From Nocardioides sp. CFH 31398 (GTDB lineage: Bacteria > Actinomycetota > Actinomycetes > Propionibacteriales > Nocardioidaceae), in NCBI RefSeq assembly GCF_022436705.1, contig NZ_JAKUHT010000017.1, positions 1 to 41,476 on the forward strand: 41,476 nt of DNA, read 5' to 3'. Positions 1-7,900 of this stretch are shown piece by piece (position 1 is the first letter of the stretch; the number at the start of each line of letters is the position of its first letter). The position numbers and the translations under genes were made by a program. The notes beneath the pieces are model-generated. The model saw nothing but the letters and a program-made list of their open reading frames with translations, made no database searches and was not told the origin of the DNA.

Positions 1-637
1 GGGTGGCCTTGGTGCGTCGGTGGGCCTCGCGTTCGGCGCGGGCGAGGCGTTCGGCCTCGATGGCGTCGGCGACCTCGGGGGCGACGGTCTCGAGGATCCG
101 GCGTCCGAGGTGGGTGACCTCGGCGGGCGTGAACTCGGCGCAGTAGCCGACCAGGGCCTGCTCGGCCTCGGTCATGGTCTGCTCGTCGACGAGGTCGGGT
201 GGGAGGGCGTCGAGGCGGTCGACGACGGCGCGGGCGTGGTCGAGGGAGATGCCGCCGTCGAGCATCGCGGCGGCCAGGACCCGGCGGCGGGCGATCCGGG
301 CGCCGAGGCGGGCCTCGCCGCCGGTGCGGCGGGGATTGAGGTGCAGGCGGTCGGCCAGCCAGTCCGCCGGGGTGCGGGCACCGGTGGTCGAGGCGACGCC
401 GTCGGCGCCTGCGGTGGCCGTCAGGGTCGCCAGCCTCAGGGCGGCCACGCGCTGCTCGGCCTGCGCGAGACCGACCAGCAGCGCCCCCTGCTCCCCCGGG
501 TCCAGCCAAGCTGGGTCGGTGCCGGCGGCGATGGCCGCGGTCGCTGCATTCAGCGCGGCGGTGATGGCCGTGACCGCACTCAGCAGCGGGTGGGAGCCCT
601 GCTCCCAGCCCGCCTCGCGAACCATCTCGCTGACCAT
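1..637 (-). CDS. DUF222 / 13E12-repeat family protein, 3' end cut by window edge
   Basis: An open minus-strand frame starts at the ATG at 637 and runs off the left edge after 212 codons. The visible part has a short N-terminus, an Ala/Glu-rich helical stretch (residues about 40-75), then TPADWLADRLHLNPRRTGG and an Arg/Ala-rich region with GISLDHARAVVDRLDALP. This is the usual layout of the DUF222 domain that precedes a C-terminal HNH nuclease domain in actinobacterial 13E12-type proteins. The HNH part would lie outside the window. Function in this family is poorly defined. A LexA-type box sits 4 bp upstream of the start (641-656), so damage induction is likely. No clear Shine-Dalgarno is seen; a leaderless start, or the second ATG at 625, are both possible. 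Family call is confident, exact start is not. Confidence 0.8.
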   Translation of the reverse strand, partial: MVSEMVREAGWEQGSHPLLSAVTAITAALNAATAAIAAGTDPAWLDPGEQGALLVGLAQAEQRVAALRLATLTATAGADGVASTTGARTPADWLADRLHLNPRRTGGEARLGARIARRRVLAAAMLDGGISLDHARAVVDRLDALPPDLVDEQTMTEAEQALVGYCAEFTPAEVTHLGRRILETVAPEVADAIEAERLARAEREAHRRTKAT

Positions 638-640
638 GAT

Positions 641-656
641 TCGAACATACGCTCGA
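641..656. promoter_or_regulatory. LexA-type SOS box
   Basis: The sequence TCGAACATACGCTCGA matches the actinobacterial SOS box TCGAAC-N4-GTTCGA with one mismatch in the right half-site. It lies directly before the DUF222 gene start. In mycobacteria several 13E12-family genes are known LexA targets, so position and family agree. Confidence 0.7.
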
Positions 657-699
657 CGACCGACAATGGACGGTGGCTGCCCACAGGGTCGACCGTCGC

Positions 700-2034
700 T
701 CAGCCCGCCAGCCGCGCCGGAAGCGTGGCGTAGCCGCGCAGGATCCTCGTCGTCCGCCGGCGTGCGGCGTCGTCGTCGATGACGAGGTCCGGGTGGCGGG
801 CGAGCAGGGTGCGCAGCCCCACCTCGCCCTCCATCCGCGCCAGCGCGGCGCCGAGGCAGTAGTGACGACCGGAGGAGAACGACACGTGCTGGTCGGCGTT
901 CTCGCGGGTGACGTCGAAGCGTCGGGGGTCGGTGAAGACCTCGGGATCGCGGTTGGCGCCCGCGAGGAGGGTGTTCACGATGGAGCCACGGGGGATCGTC
1001 TGCCCTCCCAGCTCGGTGTCCCGCACGACGGTGCGGCCGGTCAGCAACACCGGCGGGTCGTACCGCAGCACCTCGTCCACCGCCTGCGGCCAGAGGGCGG
1101 GGTCGTCGAGGAGGATCCGCAGCTGCTCGGGGTGACGGCGCAGCAGCGCGATCCCGTTGCCGAGCAGGTTGACCGTGGTCTCGAACCCGGCGGCGAGCAC
1201 CAGGCCGGCGGTCGCCTTCAGCTCCACGTCGGTCAGCTCGACGCCCTCGTCGTCCTGGGCGAGCACGAGCTGGCTGAGGAGGTCCTCGCCGGGGTTGCGC
1301 CGCACGGCGGCGAGGTGGTCGTCGAGCCACAGCTCGAACGCACGGAGCGACCGTTCCACGGCACGGAACCGCCCCAGGGGAAGCCCGAGGTCGAGGCTGG
1401 GCGCGGCGCCCTCACCGAACTCGAGCACCTTGTTCCGGTCCTCGCGCGGGACCCCGAGGATGTCGGCGATCACGGTGACGGGCAGCATCGCGCAGTAGTG
1501 CTCGACCAGGTCGACGCTCCCGGCGTCGTGGCCCTCGAGGTCGTCGACGAGCTGGTCCGCCACCTCCTGGGTCCTCTCGCGCAGGCCCTGCACGGCCTTG
1601 ACGGAGAAGACGCGCGTCACGAGCTTGCGGTAGCGGGTGTGCTCGGGCGGCTCGACGGAGAGCAGCGACGGCGGGGTCAGAGGCCCGATGGGGGTCGATC
1701 GTTCGGCCCAGCGTCTGACGGGAGCGAGCGGCCCGCCGACACCGAAGTCGACGCCGGCACTCACGTCCGGGCTGCCCAGCACCTCCTTGACGACGGCGTG
1801 CGTCGCCGTGACGTAGGCGAACGCGCTCTTGTGGATCGGGCCGCGGGAGCGGACCTCCTCGAACAGGTCGAGGGGCAGGGTCTCCCCGGCGTCGGCCGCG
1901 TCGCCCGACCCGGTGGCCATGACCAGCTGGGCCTGCAGGTCGCCCCGACGAGCGCCCGCGCGGATCCCGGCCCGGGGAAGAGCGTGGTTCAGACCCCAGC
2001 GGGTCAGCGACGCAGCCTGGTCGGCGAGCTGCAC
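700..2034 (-). CDS. Cytochrome P450
   Basis: A 444-residue bacterial class I P450, of normal length. Visible motifs: I-helix oxygen-binding segment AAGFETT, K-helix ExxR (EVLRYDPP), and the haem loop FSSGRHYCLGAALAR with Cys393 as thiolate ligand. It would need a ferredoxin and reductase from elsewhere; none is adjacent. The open frame extends upstream, but the GTG at 2034 is chosen because AGGAGG lies 6 bp before it (complement of 2041-2046) and an upstream start would run through the operators and into tetR. The substrate cannot be told from sequence. The divergent TetR gene and the tandem operators between the two starts suggest the P450 is induced by the ligand of that repressor. Confidence 0.92.
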   Translation of the reverse strand: MQLADQAASLTRWGLNHALPRAGIRAGARRGDLQAQLVMATGSGDAADAGETLPLDLFEEVRSRGPIHKSAFAYVTATHAVVKEVLGSPDVSAGVDFGVGGPLAPVRRWAERSTPIGPLTPPSLLSVEPPEHTRYRKLVTRVFSVKAVQGLRERTQEVADQLVDDLEGHDAGSVDLVEHYCAMLPVTVIADILGVPREDRNKVLEFGEGAAPSLDLGLPLGRFRAVERSLRAFELWLDDHLAAVRRNPGEDLLSQLVLAQDDEGVELTDVELKATAGLVLAAGFETTVNLLGNGIALLRRHPEQLRILLDDPALWPQAVDEVLRYDPPVLLTGRTVVRDTELGGQTIPRGSIVNTLLAGANRDPEVFTDPRRFDVTRENADQHVSFSSGRHYCLGAALARMEGEVGLRTLLARHPDLVIDDDAARRRTTRILRGYATLPARLAG

Positions 2035-2051
2035 GGTGGACCTCCTGTTGA

Positions 2052-2082
2052 ATACCGTTCGGTATCGAATACCGTGCGGTAT
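2052..2082. promoter_or_regulatory. Tandem TetR-type operators
   Basis: Two almost identical 14-bp palindromes, ATACCGTTCGGTAT (2052-2065) and ATACCGTGCGGTAT (2069-2082), lie with 17 bp between centres in the 58-bp gap between the divergent P450 and TetR starts. They would let one repressor control both promoters. Confidence 0.8.
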
Positions 2083-2092
2083 CGTCCGGTGG

Positions 2093-2695
2093 ATGTCAAC
2101 CACCGGGGGCGGCCGGCGCCCCGCCCGGGCGGAGGTGCGCCGCGCCGTCCTGGACGCCGCGGCCCGCGTCTTCGCCCGCCGCGGCATCGACACGGCCTCG
2201 CTCGAGGAGGTCGCCGCCGAGGCGGGGATGACGAAGGGCGCCATCTACTCGAACTTCACCGGCAAGGCCGCCCTGGTCGAGACGGTGGTGGAGGAGAAGG
2301 TGCGCGCCAACCTCGACGCGGGTCTCGCCGCCGTGGAGGTCGGGGGGTCGATGCCGGAGCGGGCCCAGGCGCTCGGCGACGGACTCAGCCGCGCGTTCGA
2401 CGGGCAACGCGAGTGGCACCTGCTCTACGTCGAGCTGTGGCAGCGCGCCGTCCGCACGCAGAACGGCGACACGACGTTGCTCGACAGCCGCCGCACGCTG
2501 CACGAGACCATCACCGCTGCCATCGCGGCCCACGCGGAGGACACGGGCACCGAGCTGGCGATCCCGCCGGACCAGCTCGCCACCGTGCTCATCGCCCTGT
2601 CCGACGGGTTCTCGATGGAGCAGCAGCTGCAGCCAGGGCGGGTTCCCGCCGACCTCTTCGGACGAGTGCTCGCGCTGCTCGCCCGGCCGTCGTAG
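2093..2695 (+). CDS. TetR/AcrR-family transcriptional repressor
   Basis: A 200-residue protein of typical TetR length. The N-terminal DNA-binding helix-turn-helix is clear: RRAVLDAAARVFARRGIDTASLEEVAAEAGMTKGAIYSNFTGKAAL, about residues 12-60, including the family's G-x-IYxxF signature. The C-terminal helical ligand-binding domain has no recognisable specificity. Start ATG at 2093 is chosen as the first methionine before the HTH with the usual spacing. It is divergent from the P450, with two palindromes in the shared promoter, so autorepression and P450 control are likely (inferred). Confidence 0.92.
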   Translation: MSTTGGGRRPARAEVRRAVLDAAARVFARRGIDTASLEEVAAEAGMTKGAIYSNFTGKAALVETVVEEKVRANLDAGLAAVEVGGSMPERAQALGDGLSRAFDGQREWHLLYVELWQRAVRTQNGDTTLLDSRRTLHETITAAIAAHAEDTGTELAIPPDQLATVLIALSDGFSMEQQLQPGRVPADLFGRVLALLARPS

Positions 2696-2728
2696 CCCGC
2701 CTCGCCACGTCGTCCCGAGTGCGCAAGA

Positions 2729-2759
2729 CCCCCGGACCCGCATCGCTGCAGGTCGGGGG
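2729..2759. terminator. Hairpin downstream of tetR
   Basis: CCCCCGGACC (2729-2738) pairs with GGTCGGGGG (2751-2759) with one bulged base and a 12-nt loop, without a T-run. It can end tetR. Its sequence is also related to the terminator beside the intact tRNA-Thr (19829-19862), so it may have been the original terminator of that tRNA before the presumed insertion. Confidence 0.55.
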
Positions 2760-2762
2760 CCT

Positions 2763-2799
2763 CCGGTGGAGCCGCCTGTCGGAATCGAACCGACGACCT
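2763..2799 (-). repeat. Orphan tRNA-Thr 3' fragment; left copy of 37-bp direct repeat (candidate attL)
   Basis: These 37 bp are identical to 19863-19899, exactly 17,100 bp away and in the same orientation. They cover the CCA end, the 3' acceptor strand, the T-arm and part of the variable loop of tRNA-Thr. To the right the sequence stops matching: no 5' acceptor strand, D-arm or pairing anticodon stem follows, so this is not a tRNA gene. It is the 3' remnant expected at the far end of an element inserted in a tRNA gene. Confidence 0.8.
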
Positions 2800-3026
2800 G
2801 GTCATTCTGGGTGTCGGCACACGGCATCGGGCCAGACCACAGCACTGGCGCCCGATACCCGGTTGAGTTGCGGAGACGCTGGCCCGCCCAGTCATCGCTG
2901 GACCCGCAGCCTCCCGCCTCATCACGGTGACGTCCCGTCCTGAGCAGGCGTAGCGTCGTCGGGTCTGGAGCGGGGGTGTGCAGAGCCGCCTTGCGCGGCT
3001 CTTACTCGGCGGTAGCGTCGAAAACC
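2800..3026. other. No gene seen
   Basis: I see no convincing coding frame between the tRNA fragment and the next small gene. Composition is less extreme than in the flanking genes, and short frames lack start sites and domain-like sequence. Confidence 0.4.
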
Positions 3027-3362
3027 ATGGCCGACAAGCACCCATGCCGACAGTGCGGCAACAGCCGCGTCGTGGTACGAGCGAAGCGCCGCAGCTACCG
3101 TTTGGACGCGGCCGACGACGACCGAGTCATGCAGCGCACCTGCCCCGACCCCGACTGTGGGTCGAATCATCCTGGTCGGGACTCGGTACCGGTGGAGGAA
3201 AGTCTCCCGGCCATGTCCAGCGACTGGCTGACACGCCGCGACGCCGCCCGACGCCTCGGCCTAGGCGATCGACGCCGCATCGGGTCATCACGAGTCCTGT
3301 GGCCACCAGCACGCGGCGCAGGTACACGCACGTGGCCTCGTCGCAGGGCCCCGTCAGGGTGA
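3027..3362 (+). CDS. Hypothetical zinc-ribbon protein, C-terminal half probably decayed
   Basis: The frame from ATG 3027 encodes 111 residues. The first 50 look like a real zinc ribbon: CRQCGN near residue 7, then CPDPDCG near 40, separated by a charged stretch. The following segment, SSDWLTRRDAARRLGLG, resembles the start of an excisionase or MerR-type helix-turn-helix. It then breaks down into Arg/Pro-rich sequence with no domain character, as if frame-shifted or truncated. No Shine-Dalgarno is visible. Function unknown. It could be a remnant of an integration or excision module of the surrounding segment, but that is speculation. The bases to 3595 hold nothing I can name. Confidence 0.35.
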   Translation: MADKHPCRQCGNSRVVVRAKRRSYRLDAADDDRVMQRTCPDPDCGSNHPGRDSVPVEESLPAMSSDWLTRRDAARRLGLGDRRRIGSSRVLWPPARGAGTRTWPRRRAPSG

Positions 3363-3595
3363 TCTGGGCGGTGCCGGCATGCATCGGGCCTGCTCGTGGT
3401 CGACGGCGCGGCCGACCGCTCACCGGGTCGGTCCTGGTCTGCAGCTGTCGAGCTGGGCGGTGGGTCGCCGCGCCGGGATCCGACTCACGCAGCGGCGATC
3501 CACCTCGACGGCGGCCCGGTTGGCTCCAGGACGACGGCGTGGCGCCCAGTAACCGTGTATCGCACGCTCATCCGCGCACGCAGGCAGGCGGCTCG

Positions 3596-4102
3596 TCAGG
3601 CCGGCACACGTCGCAGGACCTCGCGGAGCCGCGTGAGGAACTCTGAGCATGCGTCCTCCTCGTACGGCGTCGGCAGCTCGCCGCTCAACGGGACCGGGAT
3701 GGGCGCCATCCCGTCCACCTCGATGGTCTGCAGGACCGCGACGTTCGTGACCGACGCGTCGGTGTCCGAGCGGATGTCGGCGACCTGGACGCTGCGAAGC
3801 TGACGGACCGGGATCAGACGAGCCGTGATCGAGGACCGTCCCGCGTGGTCCGGCTCGGAGTCGAACGACCACTGCCCCTCGGCTGGGTGCATGGCCTCGC
3901 AGTAGCTCAGGCCGGCTTCCGTCAGCCACAGCACCCGCCACGTCGTGGTGCCGTCGGACCGGGCCGACCACGTCAGCCGGGCGATCACTTCGTCAGGCGG
4001 CGAGAGGGTCGCCAACGCAGCGAGGACCTCGCGGGGGGCACGACGATTGCCGTCGCTGAGGAAGGGCAGCGCGGCCCTCACGAGCATGGGGGTCAACTTC
4101 AT
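3596..4102 (-). CDS. Conserved-looking hypothetical protein
   Basis: This 168-residue soluble protein has balanced composition (helical N-terminus, then a strand-rich middle with TTTWRVLWLTEAGLSYCEA and VQVADIRSDTDASVTNVAVLQTIEVDG), which supports a real gene on this strand. No signal peptide, membrane segment or catalytic motif is seen, and I do not recognise the family. The ATG at 4102 is preferred because GGAG lies 8 bp upstream; the frame is open 25 codons further to a TTG at 4177. It faces away from the NRPS operon and lies inside the tRNA-bounded segment. Confidence 0.5.
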   Translation of the reverse strand: MKLTPMLVRAALPFLSDGNRRAPREVLAALATLSPPDEVIARLTWSARSDGTTTWRVLWLTEAGLSYCEAMHPAEGQWSFDSEPDHAGRSSITARLIPVRQLRSVQVADIRSDTDASVTNVAVLQTIEVDGMAPIPVPLSGELPTPYEEDACSEFLTRLREVLRRVPA

Positions 4103-4290
4103 CAGCGCGCTCCGAGAGAGTCCCGGTCCTCCTGTGACGGAGCCGGGGTTGGGGGGAGCCACAAGTTTAAGCGCCAACTAGCTGATCGTCGGGCGAACGG
4201 TCTTCCGCGTTCCACTGCGACATGCACAGATCGCTCATAGCGTCGGCACCACGTCGCTGCGCTCGGTATCTCGGGACGTTCGCGGCGGGC

Positions 4291-4334
4291 GTCCGGACCA
4301 CCGCGCCCTCCCCCCTCGGCGAGGTGGTCCGGAC
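4291..4334. repeat. Inverted repeat with 12-bp perfect arms
   Basis: GTCCGGACCACC (4291-4302) and GGTGGTCCGGAC (4323-4334) are exact reverse complements with a 20-nt loop. Each arm also contains the self-palindrome GTCCGGAC, so the site could be two operator copies or one hairpin. Confidence 0.6.
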
Positions 4335-4482
4335 CGCGCACCTCGTGCGTCACCAGTGAGCGAGAGGGTCGCTGATCGAGGAATCTCGGGGGCGGCCGTC
4401 GCCGTGTCCATCACCCCCGGCTCCATACGTGGCGGGCCGCCGACCGGATTGGTGGTGGTGCGGGTGAGATGGTCGACAGCCG

Positions 4483-4494
4483 GATCACGTGATC
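4483..4494. promoter_or_regulatory. Perfect 12-bp palindrome, candidate operator of the NRPS operon
   Basis: GATCACGTGATC lies 30 bp before the first gene of the operon, in a typical position for a repressor site overlapping the promoter. The cognate regulator is unknown; the MarR gene at 18639 is the nearest candidate in the same segment. Confidence 0.45.
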
Positions 4495-4524
4495 TGGTGG
4501 CACCCCGCTGGTTGCCTGGATGAC

Positions 4525-4983
4525 ATGTCATTGAAGCGCCTTGCACTGCTCACCCCCGTGGCGAGCGTGGCCCTCGTCGTGTCCGGCGCCGGGGTCGCTC
4601 AGGCCGACCAGCAGTCGCAGCTGGTCGGTGTGCAGCAGCAGGACGGGTCGGGCAGCCAGCAGGTCGGCGTGCTGTCCTCGTCGCAGTCGGGTGATCGACG
4701 GCAGTCGCAGCTGCTCGGCGCCCAGCAGAGCTCGGCCTCCGGTCAGCAGCAGGCCGGGGTGGGCTCGCAGCAGTCCGACGGTCGTGGTCGGCAGCAGTCC
4801 CAGCTCATCGGTGCGCAGCAGCAGGACGCCGGCGGCCAGCAGCAGGTCGGAGTCGGTCAGCAGCAGACCGGCGGGGGCGAGCAGCAGCAGACGGGCGTGC
4901 TGCAGCAGCAGTCGCGCGCCTCCGGGGCCCCGCAGAACACTCGCCTGGACGTCGCTGGGATCGTCCTGAAGGTCGGCCGATGA
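4525..4983 (+). CDS. Secreted Gln/Gly-rich repeat protein, first gene of NRPS operon
   Basis: A 152-residue protein with a clear Sec signal peptide (MSLKRL, hydrophobic core, cleavage after about residue 29, AQA-DQQ). The mature part is built of imperfect repeats of 30-31 residues beginning QSQL(V/L/I)G(V/A)QQ, each made of two half-units of about 15 with a Q-x-G-V/A-x-x-Q pattern. It contains no Cys. The last 25 residues break the pattern. Regularly spaced Gln and Gly recall curlin-type beta-solenoid repeats, but the motif is not identical. Start ATG 4525 gives the signal peptide. The stop overlaps the NRPS start (ATGA at 4980-4983), so the two are translationally coupled. Function unknown: secreted fibre or surface protein are possibilities. 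Confidence 0.75.
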   Translation: MSLKRLALLTPVASVALVVSGAGVAQADQQSQLVGVQQQDGSGSQQVGVLSSSQSGDRRQSQLLGAQQSSASGQQQAGVGSQQSDGRGRQQSQLIGAQQQDAGGQQQVGVGQQQTGGGEQQQTGVLQQQSRASGAPQNTRLDVAGIVLKVGR

Positions 4984-7900
4984 GCGCCACCGCAGCCGGG
5001 GGGACCACGCGGCTCGAGCTCACCGCCGCCCAGCGGGGACTGTGGTACGCCCAGCAGCTCGACCCCGACAACGTGGTGCTGAACATCGCGCACTACCTGG
5101 ACGTGCCGGGCGAGATCGATGCCGCGGCGTACCGCACCGCGTGGGCGACGGCGATCAGCGAGGTGGACGCGCTGCACGCGACCTTCGGCGAGGACGCCGA
5201 CGGTCCCTTCCAGCTGGTCGCGGACGGCGTCGACTGGGAGCTGCAGCAGATTGACCTGCGCGACGACGCCGACCCCGAGGACGCCGCCCGGGCGTGGATG
5301 GAGCGCGACCTGCGCTCGCCGGTCGACCTCTCTGCCCCGCCTCTGTTCGCCATCGCCCTGCTGCGGGTGGCCGACGACCGCACGTTCTGCTACCAGCGCA
5401 TCCACCACCTCGCCCTCGACGGGTACGGCGCCACGCTCGCGATGCTGCGGGTGAACGTCGTGTACAACGCCCTGGTGAACGGCGTCGAGCCGGACGAGCC
5501 GTTCACCGGGCCGCTCGTCGACCTGGTGGACGACGACCGCTCCTACCGCGCGTCGGACCGCACCGAGGACCGCGAGTTCTGGACCGAGCAGCTCGGCGAC
5601 CACCCGTCCCCCACCCTGCTGGCGGACCCGCCCCAGGGGCTGCCGAACCGGTTGTCCCGTTGCACCCGCGACGTTCCGGCGGACGCCGCCGAGGCCCTCG
5701 CCGCAGCGGCGAAGGCGATGAAGGTGTCGCGCTCGTCGTTGCTCATCGCCGCCTTCGCGGCCTACCTGCACCGCTTCACGGGCGAGCGCGACGTGGTGCT
5801 CGGGCTGCCCGTCACCGCGCGCCGCGGCAAGGTGGCCAAGTCCGTGCCGGGGATGGTGTCCAACATCGTCCCGCTGCGCCTCGACGTCCGTCCCGAGACC
5901 CCGGTCACCGACCTCGCGGCCCAGGTGTCGACCCGGGTCCGCGCTCTGCTGCGGCACCAGCGGTACCGCCCCGAGGACGTCCGGGCCGACCTCGGTCTGG
6001 GCCGTGACGCCCGCCTCGCCGGGCCCACCATCAACATCCTGCCGATCGAGGGCACCCTCGACTTCGGCGGTCACGCCGGCACCCTTCACAACCTGTCCGT
6101 GGGACCCGTCGACGACATGTCGGTGGTGGTCTCCCGCGCCCCGGACGGCCAGGGGCTGCGGATCGACGTCGACGTCAACCCGGACCTGTATGACGCCGCT
6201 GCGCTCGAGGGGCACCTCACACGGTTCCTGATCACCCTGGACGCCGTCGCCCGTGACCACGACTCGACCGTCGGAGCGATCCGGGTCTCCTCCGAGGCCG
6301 ACCGAGACGTGCTCGGCGACGCCACCCACGGCGTCGCGGTCGACGTGGTCCAGCGGACCGTGCTCGACTTCTTCGAGTCGCAGGTCGTCCGCACCCCCGA
6401 CGCCACGGCGCTGGTCGCCACCGACTCGCAGTCGACCTTCAACGAGCTCGACCGTCGCGCCAACCGCCTGGCGCGCCTGCTGATGGCGCACGGCGCCGGG
6501 CCCGGCGCCGCGGTCGCGGTCGCGCTCCCCCGCCGCTCGCAGTTCGCCATCAGTCTCGCGGCGACGCACAAGTCAGGCGCCGTGGTGATGCCGGTCGACC
6601 CGGACTACCCGCCCGAGCGCGTCCGCCAGATGCTCGACGACGTCGCCCCGCAGGTGGTGATCACCGACAGCTCGGTCGCGGAGCGCCTGCCGGAGCTGCC
6701 CGAGGGCGCCACCGAGCTCGTCCTCGACGACCCCGACGTCGTCGCCGACGTGCTGGGTCGGTCCAACGACCCCGTGACCGACGCCGAGCGCGGCGGCCGC
6801 GTCGAGGCCGACGACCCGGCGTACGTCGTCTACACCTCGGGCTCGACCGGGCGCCCCAAGGGCATCGTGGTGCAGCACCGGTCGCTGGTGAACCTCTTCG
6901 CCTCGCACAGCTCCGAGCTGTTCCCGCCGGCTCGCGCCGCGGTCGGCGGCCGTCCCCTGCGGGTCGCCCACGTCACCCCCGTCTCCTTCGACGCCGGTTG
7001 GGACCCGGTCCTGTGGTTGATCGGCGGTCACGAGCTGCACCTGGTCGACGAGCGGACCATGGCCGACCCGGAGGCGCTGGTGCAGTTCCTCGTGACCCAC
7101 GAGATCGACTTCGTCGAGACCACGCCGACCTACATGGAACAGCTCGTCTCGGCGGGCCTGCTCGGCGACGCGGGGGACTCCGTGCGCGTGGTGGCACTGG
7201 GCGGGGAGGCCGTCGGCCGCGAGCTCTGGGACCTCCTGGCCTCCCGGGAGGACCTGCTGGCGTTCAACCTGTTCGGGCCCGCCGAGTCCACGGTCGACGT
7301 GGTCACGGCGCGCATCGAGAATCACGAGACACCCGTGATCGGCCGGCCCGTCGCCAACGCCCGCGCCTACGTGCTCGACACGGGGCTGCAGATGAAACCC
7401 GTGGGCGCGGCGGGCGAGCTGTACCTCGCCGGAGCCGGCCTCGCCCGCTCTTACCTCGGCCAGCCCGGCCGCACCGCGGAACGTTTCGTCGCCGACCCCT
7501 ACGGCGGGCCCGGCGACCGCATGTACCGCACCGGGGACGTCGCCCGCTGGCGCGCCGACGGCGTGCTGGAGTTCGTCGAGCGCGTGGACGACCAGGTCAA
7601 GGTCCGCGGCTTCCGCGTGGAGCTCGGCGAGATCGAGGCCCGGCTCGGGGAGCGGGACGACGTGCGCGCCGCCGCCGTCGTCGTGCGCGAGAACGACGGC
7701 GTGCAGCACCTGGTCGCCTACGTCGCCGGCGACGCGGCGACCCTGACCCCCGCCTCGCTGCGGGAGACCGTCGCCGCCGCGGTGCCGGCCTACATGGTTC
7801 CTGCCCTGTACGTCGTGCTGCCCGAGATGCCCCTCACCCCCAACGGCAAGCTGGACCGGGAGGCGCTGCCCTCCCCGACCGGCGAGGAGACCGCCGCCGG

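Larger units (their letters stand above)
4103..4524. other. Intergenic region upstream of the NRPS operon
   Basis: About 420 bp without a credible gene. It holds a 12-bp inverted repeat (4291-4334) and a 12-bp perfect palindrome (4483-4494), and must contain the promoter of the Gln-rich protein/NRPS operon. I see no clear -10/-35 pair and no good iron-box (IdeR/DmdR) match. Confidence 0.6.

Noticed and set aside
2764..2845. Possible second complete tRNA gene
   Set aside because: Only the 3' part matches; the anticodon stem does not pair and no 5' acceptor strand follows, so it is a fragment.
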